Source of the DNA: Peribacillus alkalitolerans
Lineage (GTDB): Bacteria; Bacillota; Bacilli; Bacillales; DSM-1321
Length of the DNA stretch: 64,000 nt
Reading direction: 5' to 3'
Assembly: GCF_010882125.1 (NCBI RefSeq)
Contig: NZ_JAAGVZ010000012.1
Span: 47,048-111,047, forward strand
Shown: positions 34,186-42,342 of the stretch, in pieces
How positions within the stretch are numbered: position 1 is the first letter of the stretch
Layout of the letters: every line of letters begins with the position of its first letter
The notes under the pieces: model-generated
Seen by the model: only the letters and a program-made list of their open reading frames with translations
Told to the model about the DNA's origin: nothing
Databases searched by the model: none
Program-made: the position numbers and the translations under genes

Positions 34186-34326
34186 CTAAAGTATTTTTAC
34201 AGCCTCACATGCTGCTTTTAACCCTACATTTAAAGCCATGATCTGTACTTTTAACTTTTCATTCTCGTCATTTTTCTTATTCATCCCTTGAGTAAGGCTG
34301 TTTATCTGTTTAAGTAAGACGGTCAT
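34186..34326 (-). CDS. 46-residue hypothetical protein
   Basis: MTVLLKQINSLTQGMNKKND then ENEKLKVQIMALNVGLKAAC, a short coiled coil. Overlaps the 27-residue gene in another frame; the ribosome binding site is weak. Probably a real small phage protein, since the gap has no other content. Confidence 0.5.
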   Translation of the reverse strand: MTVLLKQINSLTQGMNKKNDENEKLKVQIMALNVGLKAACEAVKIL

Positions 34327-34393
34327 TTTTTTCACGTTCACGATCAAGTAAATCAATCAACTTTAACTCGGTGCTATTGCAGCAACTAATCAT
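34310..34393 (-). CDS. 27-residue peptide
   Basis: MISCCNSTELKLIDLLDRER ends in KNDRLT. The ATG follows the MBL stop directly and has AGAGGTGG upstream, which is strong for so short a frame. May serve for translational coupling to the 46-residue gene. Confidence 0.45.
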   Translation of the reverse strand: MISCCNSTELKLIDLLDREREKNDRLT

Positions 34394-35149
34394 TTAAACC
34401 ACCTCTAAGAAATAATGTTTATTTTGCTTAAAGCCTTTTTTCGATAACGCTCTTATCACGGTCATTTTGGCTAGCTCTGGCATGTTATTACTGCTGGATA
34501 GATGTGTTAGATAGATGTTTTCTCCAATGCCATGTACAAGTTTTGAAAGGACGGATGCTGTTTGTTCATTACTTAAGTGTCCGATATCAGATAATATCCG
34601 TGCCTTAACACTGTTTGGATAGTTTGAGTACTCTAACATGCCAGGTTCATGATTAGATTCGATTATGTAAATATTCGAACCTTGCATAGACTCCAACATA
34701 TTCGAATCCACTTTTCCAGTGTCTAAACAGACTGAAACCTTCACTTTTTCGGTCTGAGCTATATAACCTAAAGGTTCGAATGCGTCATGATGGGTTTTAA
34801 ATGGAACAATATCTATCCATTCACTAAGCCCTTCATAATCGAACAGTGTACCTTTATCATCGATGCTGTTCATTAGGTCCTCATCAACACCTTTAATGCT
34901 CTTCCATTCTCCTTCAGAAGCATAAACAGGAATGTGATATTTATTAGCAAGAGGAAGCCCTTTAACGTGATCGCTGTGAGCATGAGTGACGAATATCGCT
35001 TCAATATCGTCAGGCCTAATCCCTACTTCAAGCAGTCTCTTATCAATCTTTGTTTTTGCAATACCAGCATCGATTAATATTGTGGTTCCGGAAGACCGGA
35101 GAGCAATGCAATTGCCCTCCGATCCGGAAGCTAAGATATCTACTTTCAT
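34394..35149 (-). CDS. MBL-fold metallo-hydrolase (YycJ-like)
   Basis: 251 residues with the metallo-beta-lactamase signature THAHSDH (about residues 54-60), further metal ligands at CLDTG and HLSNEQ, and the fold start SGSEGNCIAL. Phages often carry such a hydrolase between SSAP and ATPase genes, likely a DNA exonuclease or phosphodiesterase; the precise activity is not known. Confidence 0.85.
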   Translation of the reverse strand: MKVDILASGSEGNCIALRSSGTTILIDAGIAKTKIDKRLLEVGIRPDDIEAIFVTHAHSDHVKGLPLANKYHIPVYASEGEWKSIKGVDEDLMNSIDDKGTLFDYEGLSEWIDIVPFKTHHDAFEPLGYIAQTEKVKVSVCLDTGKVDSNMLESMQGSNIYIIESNHEPGMLEYSNYPNSVKARILSDIGHLSNEQTASVLSKLVHGIGENIYLTHLSSSNNMPELAKMTVIRALSKKGFKQNKHYFLEVV

Positions 35150-36045
35150 TCAAGTTCGTCCCCATGTGTTGCTTGTGCTTCTAACATTTCTAAGTTCATT
35201 TCTAGGATACGAAGTAATCCATTCAATTCACTTAGAGAGGGATTGTCACCAACATTAGGTGCATGCTTTGCAATGTAATCTGCTTTTTCTTCTTTCGTTT
35301 GAATACCAATGTCTTTGAACAATTTATTGATGTGAGATCTTAGTTTCTTCACCTGGTCAACTTCACTATCCGTCTTAGCTGGTGCATCGATAACTTCCTG
35401 GTTTGGTGTGATATCTCTACGTTCTTTAGGGTTGTATTCAGAAATGTTACTATCACCAGTCGGTTGTGGAATATCCTCATCTCCAAATTCAAGTCCGTAT
35501 TGTTTTTTCAAGGCACGTTGTTGAACATGCTTACCGAACATATCAGAGGTCCATTTATTCCAGTTATCCTTGTTTTGACCCGTAAACATATGAGCGATTT
35601 CTTCTACATCCATAATCACTGTTACAGGTTTGAATCCTTCTCGATAGGCAATTGAATATGCACCGATAATCTTCCCTCTTGGGAATCCAATCCCATGAAC
35701 AACAACCTCTAGTTGTTTCGTTCCTTTGTTCATTTCGACTTTGAACTCATCATTTTCATGAACCATTTGAGTATCTGGTGGTTGAAATCCTTCTTTCTCC
35801 CTTGCTTTAGAAAGGTAAGCTTCAGCTGCGAATTGAATACGTGCTTGGTTGCCGTATTTAATGAAGAAGATTTCATTCTTAAATGGATCCAAACCATAAG
35901 AAGCAGCTTTATGAGCAAACAGTAGGAATTCTGAATCGCTTGCTGTTGGAGCGATGGATGTACGGATTACTTCAAGGACTTCTGGTTTAAATGCTTCTGA
36001 AATTTGAGGCGTTAATGATAAGGTGCTTAATTGATTTTTAGACAT
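35146..36045 (-). CDS. RecT/Bet single-strand annealing protein
   Basis: 299 residues with the family core FLLFAHKAASYGLDPFKNEI, AEAYLSKA and a C-terminal helical tail. Anneals complementary strands in phage recombination. Overlaps the MBL gene by 4 nt. Strong AGGAGG ribosome binding site. Confidence 0.92.
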   Translation of the reverse strand: MSKNQLSTLSLTPQISEAFKPEVLEVIRTSIAPTASDSEFLLFAHKAASYGLDPFKNEIFFIKYGNQARIQFAAEAYLSKAREKEGFQPPDTQMVHENDEFKVEMNKGTKQLEVVVHGIGFPRGKIIGAYSIAYREGFKPVTVIMDVEEIAHMFTGQNKDNWNKWTSDMFGKHVQQRALKKQYGLEFGDEDIPQPTGDSNISEYNPKERRDITPNQEVIDAPAKTDSEVDQVKKLRSHINKLFKDIGIQTKEEKADYIAKHAPNVGDNPSLSELNGLLRILEMNLEMLEAQATHGDELE

Positions 36046-36094
36046 TGATATTTCCTCCTATTAATCTGCTATTTTGAATATGAAACTATAAATC

Positions 36095-36274
36095 TCAGAA
36101 AGGTATCTTTCTAGATTGGTTTAAAATGATTTCTTCTTCATCGATTACAACCTTATCGTTTTGAAGGATTTCATCTCCAAAGTAATCGATACCGAAATGC
36201 CTTATTTCCGTTTCCGAATTTGGATATCCATTCTTTTGCACTTGTGTAATTGCTGGATGTTCAATGTTAGGCAT
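36095..36274 (-). CDS. YqaI-like small protein
   Basis: 59 residues from the ATG behind GGAGATCTCC (MPNIEHPAITQVQKNGYPNS), with the segment DYFGDEILQNDKVVIDEEEI that recalls YqaI of the B. subtilis skin element. Function unknown. Overlaps the upstream DUF6906-like gene by 8 nt. Confidence 0.7.
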   Translation of the reverse strand: MPNIEHPAITQVQKNGYPNSETEIRHFGIDYFGDEILQNDKVVIDEEEIILNQSRKIPF

Positions 36275-36422
36275 TGGAGATCTCCTTAGTTGTTCCAGTT
36301 TCACGGTGTACTACAATCAAAATTTCTGGTAAGTTTTTAACGATTAGCCAATTATTAGGATTTAATCCTGCTTCGATGAATTTTTTCTTTTGATTACGAG
36401 TTGGCCTTTTTCCATTTTTCAT
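36267..36422 (-). CDS. DUF6906-like small protein
   Basis: 51 residues, MKNGKRPTRNQKKKFIEAGL then NPNNWLIVKNLPEILIVVHR. This basic-helix-then-strand layout is typical of a family of small phage proteins (DUF6906, from memory). It sits between the ATPase and YqaI-like genes. Confidence 0.7.
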   Translation of the reverse strand: MKNGKRPTRNQKKKFIEAGLNPNNWLIVKNLPEILIVVHRETGTTKEISNA

Positions 36423-36426
36423 ATTG

Positions 36427-37935
36427 TCACCCCTCAATTTTCAAGGCTTGTCCTGCTACAACTCTTGATATGATTAACTGCCCAGTTGGTGCTTTAAAGC
36501 TTGTAATAGATTCCGCATTATCGACAAATACTGGAACGTTTAACTCACTTTGCTTTGAAAGAACTTCACTTAATTCAAGTCCTGCGCGAATACCCTCTGA
36601 TAGAGAAAGCTTTCTATATGGAGTACCATTCATTTCAATTTCAAACTTTGTTTTTACTTCACCATTCTTCTGTAATTCGAAGAGTTGGAACGATAGGGTA
36701 TCAAACATACTCTTAACTTTTTCAGCCTGTAGTTCAGCTTCTTTTGCTTTAAAGGCTTTAATGGTATCTAGTATGAATATGGAATCGTTCAATGAAGTGA
36801 GGGTCTCTTTCTCAATCATTTGAGCTTCCTCTACATCTTTGAGCCTGTTTTGATATTCAAAGTAATCTCTAATGGCATTCCGTAATGGTGTACCTTTTTC
36901 ATCAATACGGAGCTTTTCCCGTAATTCAGATACATCTATAAAATCCATTGCAGCAAGTTGGGACTTTAGTTCATCTCTTTGTTTGATAAGTAGGCTATGT
37001 TTAGTTTTGTATTCTTCAATTCGTGCTTCCTTATCCAACTTAACTGCTTCAACTGATTCATCATCCAATGGACGTTTACACGTTCTACATGTATCCTCAA
37101 TCATTTCATTCTTAAGTGAAGGCCATCTTTCTTTAGACATTTCAATCTGATCTTGGATAGAGCGAAGCTTTACATGAACGGAATGATATTCTTTGTTCTT
37201 TACTCCAGCACTGTCCATTTCAGCCTCTATTTCACGTACTTCTCTATCAATTTGAGATAATTCTGCTTTTAATGAATCAATCGGAGCATTAGGAATTTCG
37301 ATTCGGTCCAGCTGCTCTTTTAAAGTCTTAGTTCTTGTTTGTGCCTGGATATATTTCTTATCAAGTGAAATCTTGCGTTCTCTATGAATCTCTTTAATAT
37401 CTTCCAGTGAATTTTTTTTAAGTAATGGTTCTATGCATTTTTTCTGCTCGTCCAACATATGTTTAAGTACTTCCTTATTCGCTGGGGCAGATACATATTG
37501 CATAATAAGTTCTCTCTGTTTATCTGGATGCATTGTAAAAAAGTAATTCGGGTTATAAAGTGATAGGAATAAATCCTTGTCACCAAAAAGCTGTGTGACT
37601 AATTCGTTAAACTCTCCTGCTTTTTTAGGCACCTCATCGACGTAATATTGAGCCTTTCCTTTCTTTAGTCCTTTACCTAGAAGCTTTTGTTTTCCATCAA
37701 AGGTGAACAGTAGTGTTACCATTGTTTCATCAGCTTCATAAGTAATCGGTGTTGGATCAAATTTGCTACCGCCTAATACGTCAGTAGAGTATAATAACCA
37801 AGTAAAAGCTTCAGAAATGGTGCTTTTACCTTGTGCATTGTCCGCCGTGATCTTAGTTTCCTCGCCAAAGTTAACTGTAAGGTCACGGTGAGATTTAAAG
37901 TTTTGTAGAGTTAGAGTTTTAAAAACAATCTTCAA
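36427..37935 (-). CDS. SbcC/Rad50-like AAA ATPase
   Basis: 502 residues. N-terminal P-loop ADNAQGKST (31-39; the usual first Gly is Ala), a long coiled coil interrupted by the zinc-hook-like CRTCKRPL (about residue 285), and a C-terminal ATPase half with LSLSEGIRAGLELSEVLSKQ. With RecT and the MBL hydrolase it forms the phage recombination module; a nuclease partner would be the MBL protein. Confidence 0.85.
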   Translation of the reverse strand: MKIVFKTLTLQNFKSHRDLTVNFGEETKITADNAQGKSTISEAFTWLLYSTDVLGGSKFDPTPITYEADETMVTLLFTFDGKQKLLGKGLKKGKAQYYVDEVPKKAGEFNELVTQLFGDKDLFLSLYNPNYFFTMHPDKQRELIMQYVSAPANKEVLKHMLDEQKKCIEPLLKKNSLEDIKEIHRERKISLDKKYIQAQTRTKTLKEQLDRIEIPNAPIDSLKAELSQIDREVREIEAEMDSAGVKNKEYHSVHVKLRSIQDQIEMSKERWPSLKNEMIEDTCRTCKRPLDDESVEAVKLDKEARIEEYKTKHSLLIKQRDELKSQLAAMDFIDVSELREKLRIDEKGTPLRNAIRDYFEYQNRLKDVEEAQMIEKETLTSLNDSIFILDTIKAFKAKEAELQAEKVKSMFDTLSFQLFELQKNGEVKTKFEIEMNGTPYRKLSLSEGIRAGLELSEVLSKQSELNVPVFVDNAESITSFKAPTGQLIISRVVAGQALKIEG

Positions 37936-37975
37936 GTAATTCCCCTCCTAATCACCAATACCTATTCAAATTTTT

Positions 37976-38227
37976 TTAGTACTCAAAAAGTCCATTTCTT
38001 TTAAATTCCGATACTTTATGTGCACAAGTTGATTTAGTTCTTCCCAATGCCAATGCTAATGTTTCTAATTCATCAAATTCATGAAACTTGCAAAGGTATT
38101 CTAAATCACTCGCTGTCCAAGGTTGTCCTTGATTTTCATGAAACGACGGATGGTATTTCATTCTCCCAGAAGTATCGTATTCAACTTCCTCGTCTACCGG
38201 CTGCAACTTAGTCGCCTCCTTAACCAT
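37976..38227 (-). CDS. SANT/HTH-like small DNA-binding protein
   Basis: 83 residues. The C-terminal half, WTASDLEYLCKFHEFDELET then LALALGRTKSTCAHKVSEFK, looks like a Myb/SANT-type helix-turn-helix. Probably a minor early regulator. It overlaps the 38-residue membrane peptide gene by 8 nt. Confidence 0.7.
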   Translation of the reverse strand: MVKEATKLQPVDEEVEYDTSGRMKYHPSFHENQGQPWTASDLEYLCKFHEFDELETLALALGRTKSTCAHKVSEFKRNGLFEY

Positions 38228-38336
38228 TGCAGAATAATAAGTATCCAGTAATTAGTACAACCACACCTACTCCAAACACCCAATTCCAAACTGGATGTTT
38301 TTCATTAAGCAACACATGGTCCTTTTCCAAATTCAT
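38220..38336 (-). CDS. 38-residue single-TM peptide
   Basis: MNLEKDHVLLNEKHPVWNWV then a hydrophobic helix (FGVGVVVLITGYLLFC). RBS AAGGTGGTG lies close to the ATG. Fits exactly between its neighbours. Function unknown; membrane modulation early after induction is possible. Confidence 0.55.
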   Translation of the reverse strand: MNLEKDHVLLNEKHPVWNWVFGVGVVVLITGYLLFCNG

Positions 38337-38343
38337 CACCACC

Positions 38344-39153
38344 TTAAGAATCGTCACTTTCACGATCCATTAATGGTTCAAATCCTAGTTTCAGAAGGAT
38401 GTTGTGGATGAACAATCGTCCTTTTTGAGTCCATTTAGTATGAAGCTTTGTACCAAGATCACCGTTTGATTTGGTGTACTTTTGTGTTTCAGATTTCGTG
38501 TATCCCTTGTCCTGAAATTTGATGTAAAGAAGCCATTGTTCACTTTGCTTATACTGGATGCCCTCGCTATGTAGTAAATGATTTAATGCCTTCCCAGACA
38601 TACCATAATCTTTAGCAATTTGAGTAATCGTCACTAAGCTATCCGATTTTAGAATTTCATCGTAATAAGTTATTTTTGGTGTTGCTTCGGCTACTTGTTG
38701 TTCAAGCATTAGAGTCTTTACCTCTAACTGTTGATTTTGTCTCTGCTCCTCAATCCACCTTTCAGCTCTTTTTATTGGATCTTCAATCGAATAGGACGGA
38801 GCACTTATTCTAATCAATTCCTCTCGCATTCTCTTAAACTCTTGAATAAATTTGATCTTGAATTTCATGGCTTCTGGGGTGATATATGAAAAAGCTATAA
38901 TGGTAAAAGCCTCTTCAGATAAATTAAACTTCTTATATTTCCTGTTTTTGTTGATTCCTTGAACTGAGACGTTGATATAATCGCATTCCTCAAAGTTGAG
39001 GACACCCCAATCCTGCTCGCCAGCTTCATTTAGTTTTTCTAATTGACTGCGAATATCTCTTAAAACATTGTCGTGTGTTTTCCCAAACACCTCAGCCACA
39101 GTCAGGCTATCCGTCACTACTTTGTTTTTTTCAATGAAAACTAATTTGTTCAT
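38344..39153 (-). CDS. Rha-family regulator with antirepressor C-terminal domain
   Basis: 269 residues. N-terminal Rha domain (KNKVVTDSLTVAEVFGKTHD, EEAFTIIAFSYITPEAMKFK) and a C-terminal KilAC/ANT domain (VTITQIAKDYGMSGKALNHL, TKWTQKGRLFIHNIL). Two-domain proteins of this type are phage antirepressors or early regulators. It is expressed from the lytic side of the repressor switch. Confidence 0.88.
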   Translation of the reverse strand: MNKLVFIEKNKVVTDSLTVAEVFGKTHDNVLRDIRSQLEKLNEAGEQDWGVLNFEECDYINVSVQGINKNRKYKKFNLSEEAFTIIAFSYITPEAMKFKIKFIQEFKRMREELIRISAPSYSIEDPIKRAERWIEEQRQNQQLEVKTLMLEQQVAEATPKITYYDEILKSDSLVTITQIAKDYGMSGKALNHLLHSEGIQYKQSEQWLLYIKFQDKGYTKSETQKYTKSNGDLGTKLHTKWTQKGRLFIHNILLKLGFEPLMDRESDDS

Positions 39154-39236
39154 GTTAATTCTCCTCTAAAATTTATTCCTATTTTCTTTCACCAAATTTT
39201 GCACATTTCCTAAAAAGAGATGCCTTTCGAAGATTT

Positions 39237-39536
39237 TTATAGGTTAGAAACAACATCAATATTTTTTCTGATCCAATTAATCACCATATCTTTTGGGAAC
39301 AGCAACCTTTCACCTGCTTTAAATTTAGGAAAGTCTATTCTATGAATGATATGAGCATCTAAAGTTTGAGGGCTCACATTAAATATGTGTTTTGCTAATT
39401 GAGCTTTGCTAAGCATGTATGGAAGCTCATTTTCTTGTTTTCTTTCATCAACAATGGATGAAACAACTTCCAATAAAATATCATGAAGTTCTTGTTTAAA
39501 TGACTCAGGAACAGTTTTCATGGATATTTCAAACAA
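39237..39536 (-). CDS. Excisionase-like / DUF771 HTH protein
   Basis: 99 residues from TTG behind GGGGGG. C-terminal winged-helix pattern (LSKAQLAKHIFNVSPQTLDA ... PKFKAGERLLFPKDMVINWI) as in DUF771 and excisionase-family proteins. Possibly the Xis needed for excision at the glnA att sites. It is distant from the integrase gene and on the opposite strand; the assignment is by fold resemblance only. Confidence 0.65.
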   Translation of the reverse strand: MFEISMKTVPESFKQELHDILLEVVSSIVDERKQENELPYMLSKAQLAKHIFNVSPQTLDAHIIHRIDFPKFKAGERLLFPKDMVINWIRKNIDVVSNL

Positions 39537-39559
39537 TATTAACCCCCCTTTTCTCCTTT

Positions 39560-39781
39560 TTAATCTACTTGTATTTCCGTCATTTTTATTACATTTAAAT
39601 CCAACTTAAGATAAATAGCTATCTTTGATAATGAATCGACACTTGGTGTATACCTGCCATTTTCAATATCCGAAATGTAATTCCTAGACAACTCCGTAAC
39701 ATGTGACAGTTGATTTTGTGTAATTCCTAATTCTTTACGCTTTTCTTGAATTAATTTCCCTAAAATTTTCTTATCTAGCAT
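39560..39781 (-). CDS. Cro-like XRE repressor
   Basis: 73 residues: KLIQEKRKELGITQNQLSHV and TELSRNYISDIENGRYTPSV form a Cro/CI-type HTH, close to that of the divergent repressor. The ATG has AAGGAGGTG upstream. Its codons for MTEIQV contain a perfect copy of the operator at 39568-39581, so it carries a binding site inside its own 3' end. Probably competes with the repressor in the lytic switch. Confidence 0.85.
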   Translation of the reverse strand: MLDKKILGKLIQEKRKELGITQNQLSHVTELSRNYISDIENGRYTPSVDSLSKIAIYLKLDLNVIKMTEIQVD

Positions 39782-39949
39782 TTTCTGCACCTCCTTGAAA
39801 TAAATGTATTGTATTTCCGTCATATTGTAAAATCGTAAATTCTCGCAAAATGGACCAGTTTTGACCATTTTTATGAGAATTACTGGTAATTCCGTCGAAA
39901 TACTTTAATTTACTTGTATTTCCGTCATAATTTGCATTGTATGTCCGTC
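39568..39949. promoter_or_regulatory. Five phi105-type repressor operators
   Basis: GACGGAAATACAAG, the asymmetric 14-bp operator I recall for phage phi105, occurs on the minus strand perfectly at 39568-39581 and 39913-39926, with one mismatch at 39808-39821, and with two at 39883-39896 and 39936-39949. Sites flank both divergent promoters, and one lies inside the Cro-like gene. Confidence 0.85.
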
Positions 39950-39965
39950 TTTTTAACATTATAAT
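39937..39965 (+). promoter_or_regulatory. Repressor-maintenance promoter
   Basis: TTGTAT, 17-bp spacer, TATAAT, reading toward the repressor. The -35 lies in the operator at 39936-39949, allowing autoregulation. Confidence 0.75.
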
Positions 39966-40012
39966 AGCCTTAAGATACTGGTTTAGCCGACCGTTTAAAG
40001 GGAGATTGAAAA

Positions 40013-40984
40013 ATGATTGGAGAAAATATTAAGAGGTACAGAAAAAAAGCTGGATTGACTCAGGTAATGTTGGCTAAAAATGCGAATATATCTAGATCAT
40101 ATTTAGCTGATGTTGAAAACAATAGATACAATATGAGTTTAGATGTCTTAAGTAAAATTGCAAAAGCATTAAATGTTGACATATCTGTACTATTAGGGGA
40201 AGAAACCGACCTGACTACTTTGAAATATAGCAAGAAAGACATTTCACAGGAGATTCTTTTGACATTGCAAAAAATCACAAATGATGAAGGCCATTTTCCT
40301 CCTGAATTAAAAGAAAAAGTATTCAATATCATTGTTTCAACTTCTTTATGGATGTATACTGCTTATCAGAATTCCTATGCTGCAGCTGATTATGAAAAAC
40401 AATTTAAGGCATATTTCGCAGACCCAGATGAATTTACTAATTGGCAAATAGATGAAATAGAAAATGAATTCAATGAAGCATATAATTATCGCACAATTAA
40501 ATCTGTTCTAGCAGAAAACTCAGAGGATGTTCTTGAAGAATTCCTTAAATCTCTGGAAGAACTCATCAAAACTACTGGTATTAGTCAATTAACAAACGGT
40601 CTCATTAAAGTACCAGTTTTGGGTCATATTGCTGCAGGTCAACCTCTAGATCGAATTGAATATATTGAGGGGCATGAACTTGTAGAATCACATATGATTC
40701 GAGGAAGAGAAGTATATGGTCTAAAAGTTAAAGGCGATAGCATGATTGGTGATGGTATTTATGATGGTGATACAGTTATTGTAGCTCAACAATCCGAAGT
40801 AACATCTTCTGATATTGCTGTTGTTGCAGTGAATGGTTACGAAGCTACATTAAAAAGAGTAAAGTGTGAAGGAGATATGTGTATGCTAATCCCTTCGAAT
40901 TCTGTAATGCAGCCTATTTTGGTCCCAGCAAATAAAATACATATTTTAGGTAAAGTAATTCAATCCAGAAGAAATTTTGAATAA
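40013..40984 (+). CDS. LexA-like autocleavable CI repressor
   Basis: 323 residues. N-terminal HTH (LTQVMLAKNANISRSYLADV, ENNRYN) closely resembles the phi105 repressor HTH as I remember it. A helical middle (about 70-195) leads to an S24 peptidase with cleavage site HIAAGQPL (about 205-211), Ser243 in KGDSMIGDG and Lys281 in EATLKRVK. It should be cut in a RecA-dependent way and so link induction to SOS. phi105's own repressor is much shorter and lacks the protease, so this is a domain combination. Confidence 0.92.
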   Translation: MIGENIKRYRKKAGLTQVMLAKNANISRSYLADVENNRYNMSLDVLSKIAKALNVDISVLLGEETDLTTLKYSKKDISQEILLTLQKITNDEGHFPPELKEKVFNIIVSTSLWMYTAYQNSYAAADYEKQFKAYFADPDEFTNWQIDEIENEFNEAYNYRTIKSVLAENSEDVLEEFLKSLEELIKTTGISQLTNGLIKVPVLGHIAAGQPLDRIEYIEGHELVESHMIRGREVYGLKVKGDSMIGDGIYDGDTVIVAQQSEVTSSDIAVVAVNGYEATLKRVKCEGDMCMLIPSNSVMQPILVPANKIHILGKVIQSRRNFE

Positions 40985-41002
40985 AACATTGAGGTGATTT
41001 AT

Positions 41003-42148
41003 ATGGCCACATTCCGAAAACGTGGTGACAAATGGGAATACAGGATCTCATATAAAGATCCTTTTACTCAAAGTTATAAAGTTAAATCTAAAAGTGGATT
41101 TAAAACAAAAAAAGATGCGCAAAGTGCAGCATCTGAAGAAGAAATTAGAATTCAAAACGGATTTGAGTCTGATAATGCCCCAGTTAGTTTAGAATATTTC
41201 TTAACTGACTGGCTTCAAACATATAAAAAAGATGTTGTGAGGAAGAACACCTATACTCTTCATTACCAAAACATAAAAAAACATATTCTACCTTATTTTA
41301 AAAAACTCGCTTTAAGTGATCTCAAGCCAATGATGTATCAAAAGTTCTTGAATTCCCTGTCTGAAAACGAAAAAGCTTATAGCAAAAGAACAATAGAAAT
41401 CATCCACGGGACCATGTTTAATGCTATGGAAAAAGCAGTTACTTTAGGGAAAATCAATAAGAATCCATGTGAAGGTGTTACAATACGTGGACAAGCTAAA
41501 GACAAACAACTTAAATATATGGAGTCATCGGATATAGCCAAATTCCTACAAGAGGCGTATAAATACAATTATGTATATTGGATTTTCTTTAAAGTTCTAA
41601 TCGAGTCAGGATTACGTAAAGGCGAGGCAGCTGCTCTGCAGTGGTCAGATATTGATTTGAAAGAAGGGATAATTACTGTTTCTAAAACACTTGATTTTAC
41701 TGCTAAATCAGACGATCAAATATTTGGTGATACTAAAACTTACAATTCCAAGAGAACTATTACAATTAGTAATACTCTTTCAAATGATTTGCTTTTTCAT
41801 AAAAAGTGGCAAAACCAAAATAAACTTGCATTAAACAATACTTATAAACACGATCTTAATTTAGTTCTATGTAAACCAGATGGGAATTTTATACCGAAGT
41901 CTTCCCTTTTTAATGCTTTCACACGTATATTGAAACGGGCAGAAATCCAATCAATACCTATCCATTCATTACGGCATACACATGCAGTATTACTACTTGA
42001 AGCTGGCGCAGATATGAAATATGTTCAAGAACGATTAGGACATGGAAGTATCCAGATAACAGCTGATGTGTATGCTCATATAAGTAAAAAGATTGAAAAA
42101 GACACTATGAAAAAATATGAGGACTATATGAGAAATGTCCTGGAATAA
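41003..42148 (+). CDS. int: Tyrosine integrase
   Basis: 381 residues. N-terminal arm-binding domain (MATFRKRGDKWEYRISYKDP, SGFKTKKDAQSAASEEE), core-binding domain, then catalytic motifs GLRKGEAAALQW (Arg), PIHSLRHTHA (HxxR), GHGSIQITADVYAH (His and Tyr). Start at ATG behind TTGAGGTG; a GTG nine bases upstream is part of that site. The gene ends next to the right att site and its arm-type repeats. Probably integrates the phage into glnA. Confidence 0.94.
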   Translation: MATFRKRGDKWEYRISYKDPFTQSYKVKSKSGFKTKKDAQSAASEEEIRIQNGFESDNAPVSLEYFLTDWLQTYKKDVVRKNTYTLHYQNIKKHILPYFKKLALSDLKPMMYQKFLNSLSENEKAYSKRTIEIIHGTMFNAMEKAVTLGKINKNPCEGVTIRGQAKDKQLKYMESSDIAKFLQEAYKYNYVYWIFFKVLIESGLRKGEAAALQWSDIDLKEGIITVSKTLDFTAKSDDQIFGDTKTYNSKRTITISNTLSNDLLFHKKWQNQNKLALNNTYKHDLNLVLCKPDGNFIPKSSLFNAFTRILKRAEIQSIPIHSLRHTHAVLLLEAGADMKYVQERLGHGSIQITADVYAHISKKIEKDTMKKYEDYMRNVLE

Positions 42149-42149
42149 A

Positions 42150-42238
42150 TTTTGGTCAAAAATAAAAGGCCGATTTTTTTTGGTCAAATTTTGGTCAATG
42201 ATTAAAAGACCCCATATCACTCCCTCTTTTGACCAAAA
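42150..42238. promoter_or_regulatory. Integrase arm-type repeats, right side
   Basis: TTTTGGTCA at 42150-42158, 42178-42186 and 42189-42197, and its inverse TGACCAAAA at 42230-42238. Same 9-mer as at 2291-2322; the array starts 2 bp after the integrase stop. Confidence 0.6.
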
Positions 42239-42246
42239 TAAAAAAA

Positions 42247-42272
42247 GCCCTCAATACCAAAGGTATCAAGGG
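42247..42272 (-). terminator. Phage-supplied glnA terminator
   Basis: CCCTTGATACC/GGTATTGAGGG stem with T7 on the minus strand, replacing the original terminator displaced to 2086-2112 and differing at only a few bases. Confidence 0.85.
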
Positions 42273-42280
42273 ATATCTAA

Positions 42281-42342
42281 CTCTTAGTACATGCTCATAT
42301 ATTGTTCGCGTTCCCATGGGTGAACCTGTGTACGGAACATAT
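42281..42342 (-). repeat. Right att repeat inside the 3' end of intact glnA
   Basis: 62 bp identical to 2119-2180. It covers the last 19-20 codons of glnA and its stop, so the crossover lies inside the coding sequence and the phage restored the reading frame. Confidence 0.92.

Larger units (their letters stand above)
2119..42342. mobile_element. Complete cos-type siphovirus-like prophage integrated in glnA
   Basis: About 40 kb between two perfect 62-bp att repeats. All expected modules are present and open: integrase, autocleavable repressor, Cro-like and antirepressor genes, recombination and replication, late regulator, HNH-TerS-TerL, portal-protease-HK97 capsid, connectors, tail with frameshifted chaperone, tape measure, tail tip, adhesin, holin and amidase. 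No phage structural gene looks truncated, so the element is plausibly inducible. Relatives I would expect, from memory, are phi105-type and B. cereus-group W-beta/Gamma-type phages, in a mosaic way. Confidence 0.95.

Noticed and set aside
39560..41000. Arbitrium-type (AimR/AimP) lysis-lysogeny control
   Set aside because: No TPR receptor or signal-peptide gene near the switch; the HTH repressor and Cro-like pair explain it.
40994..41002. GTG nine bases upstream as integrase start
   Set aside because: It lies inside the ribosome binding site TTGAGGTG; the ATG at 41003 has correct spacing.
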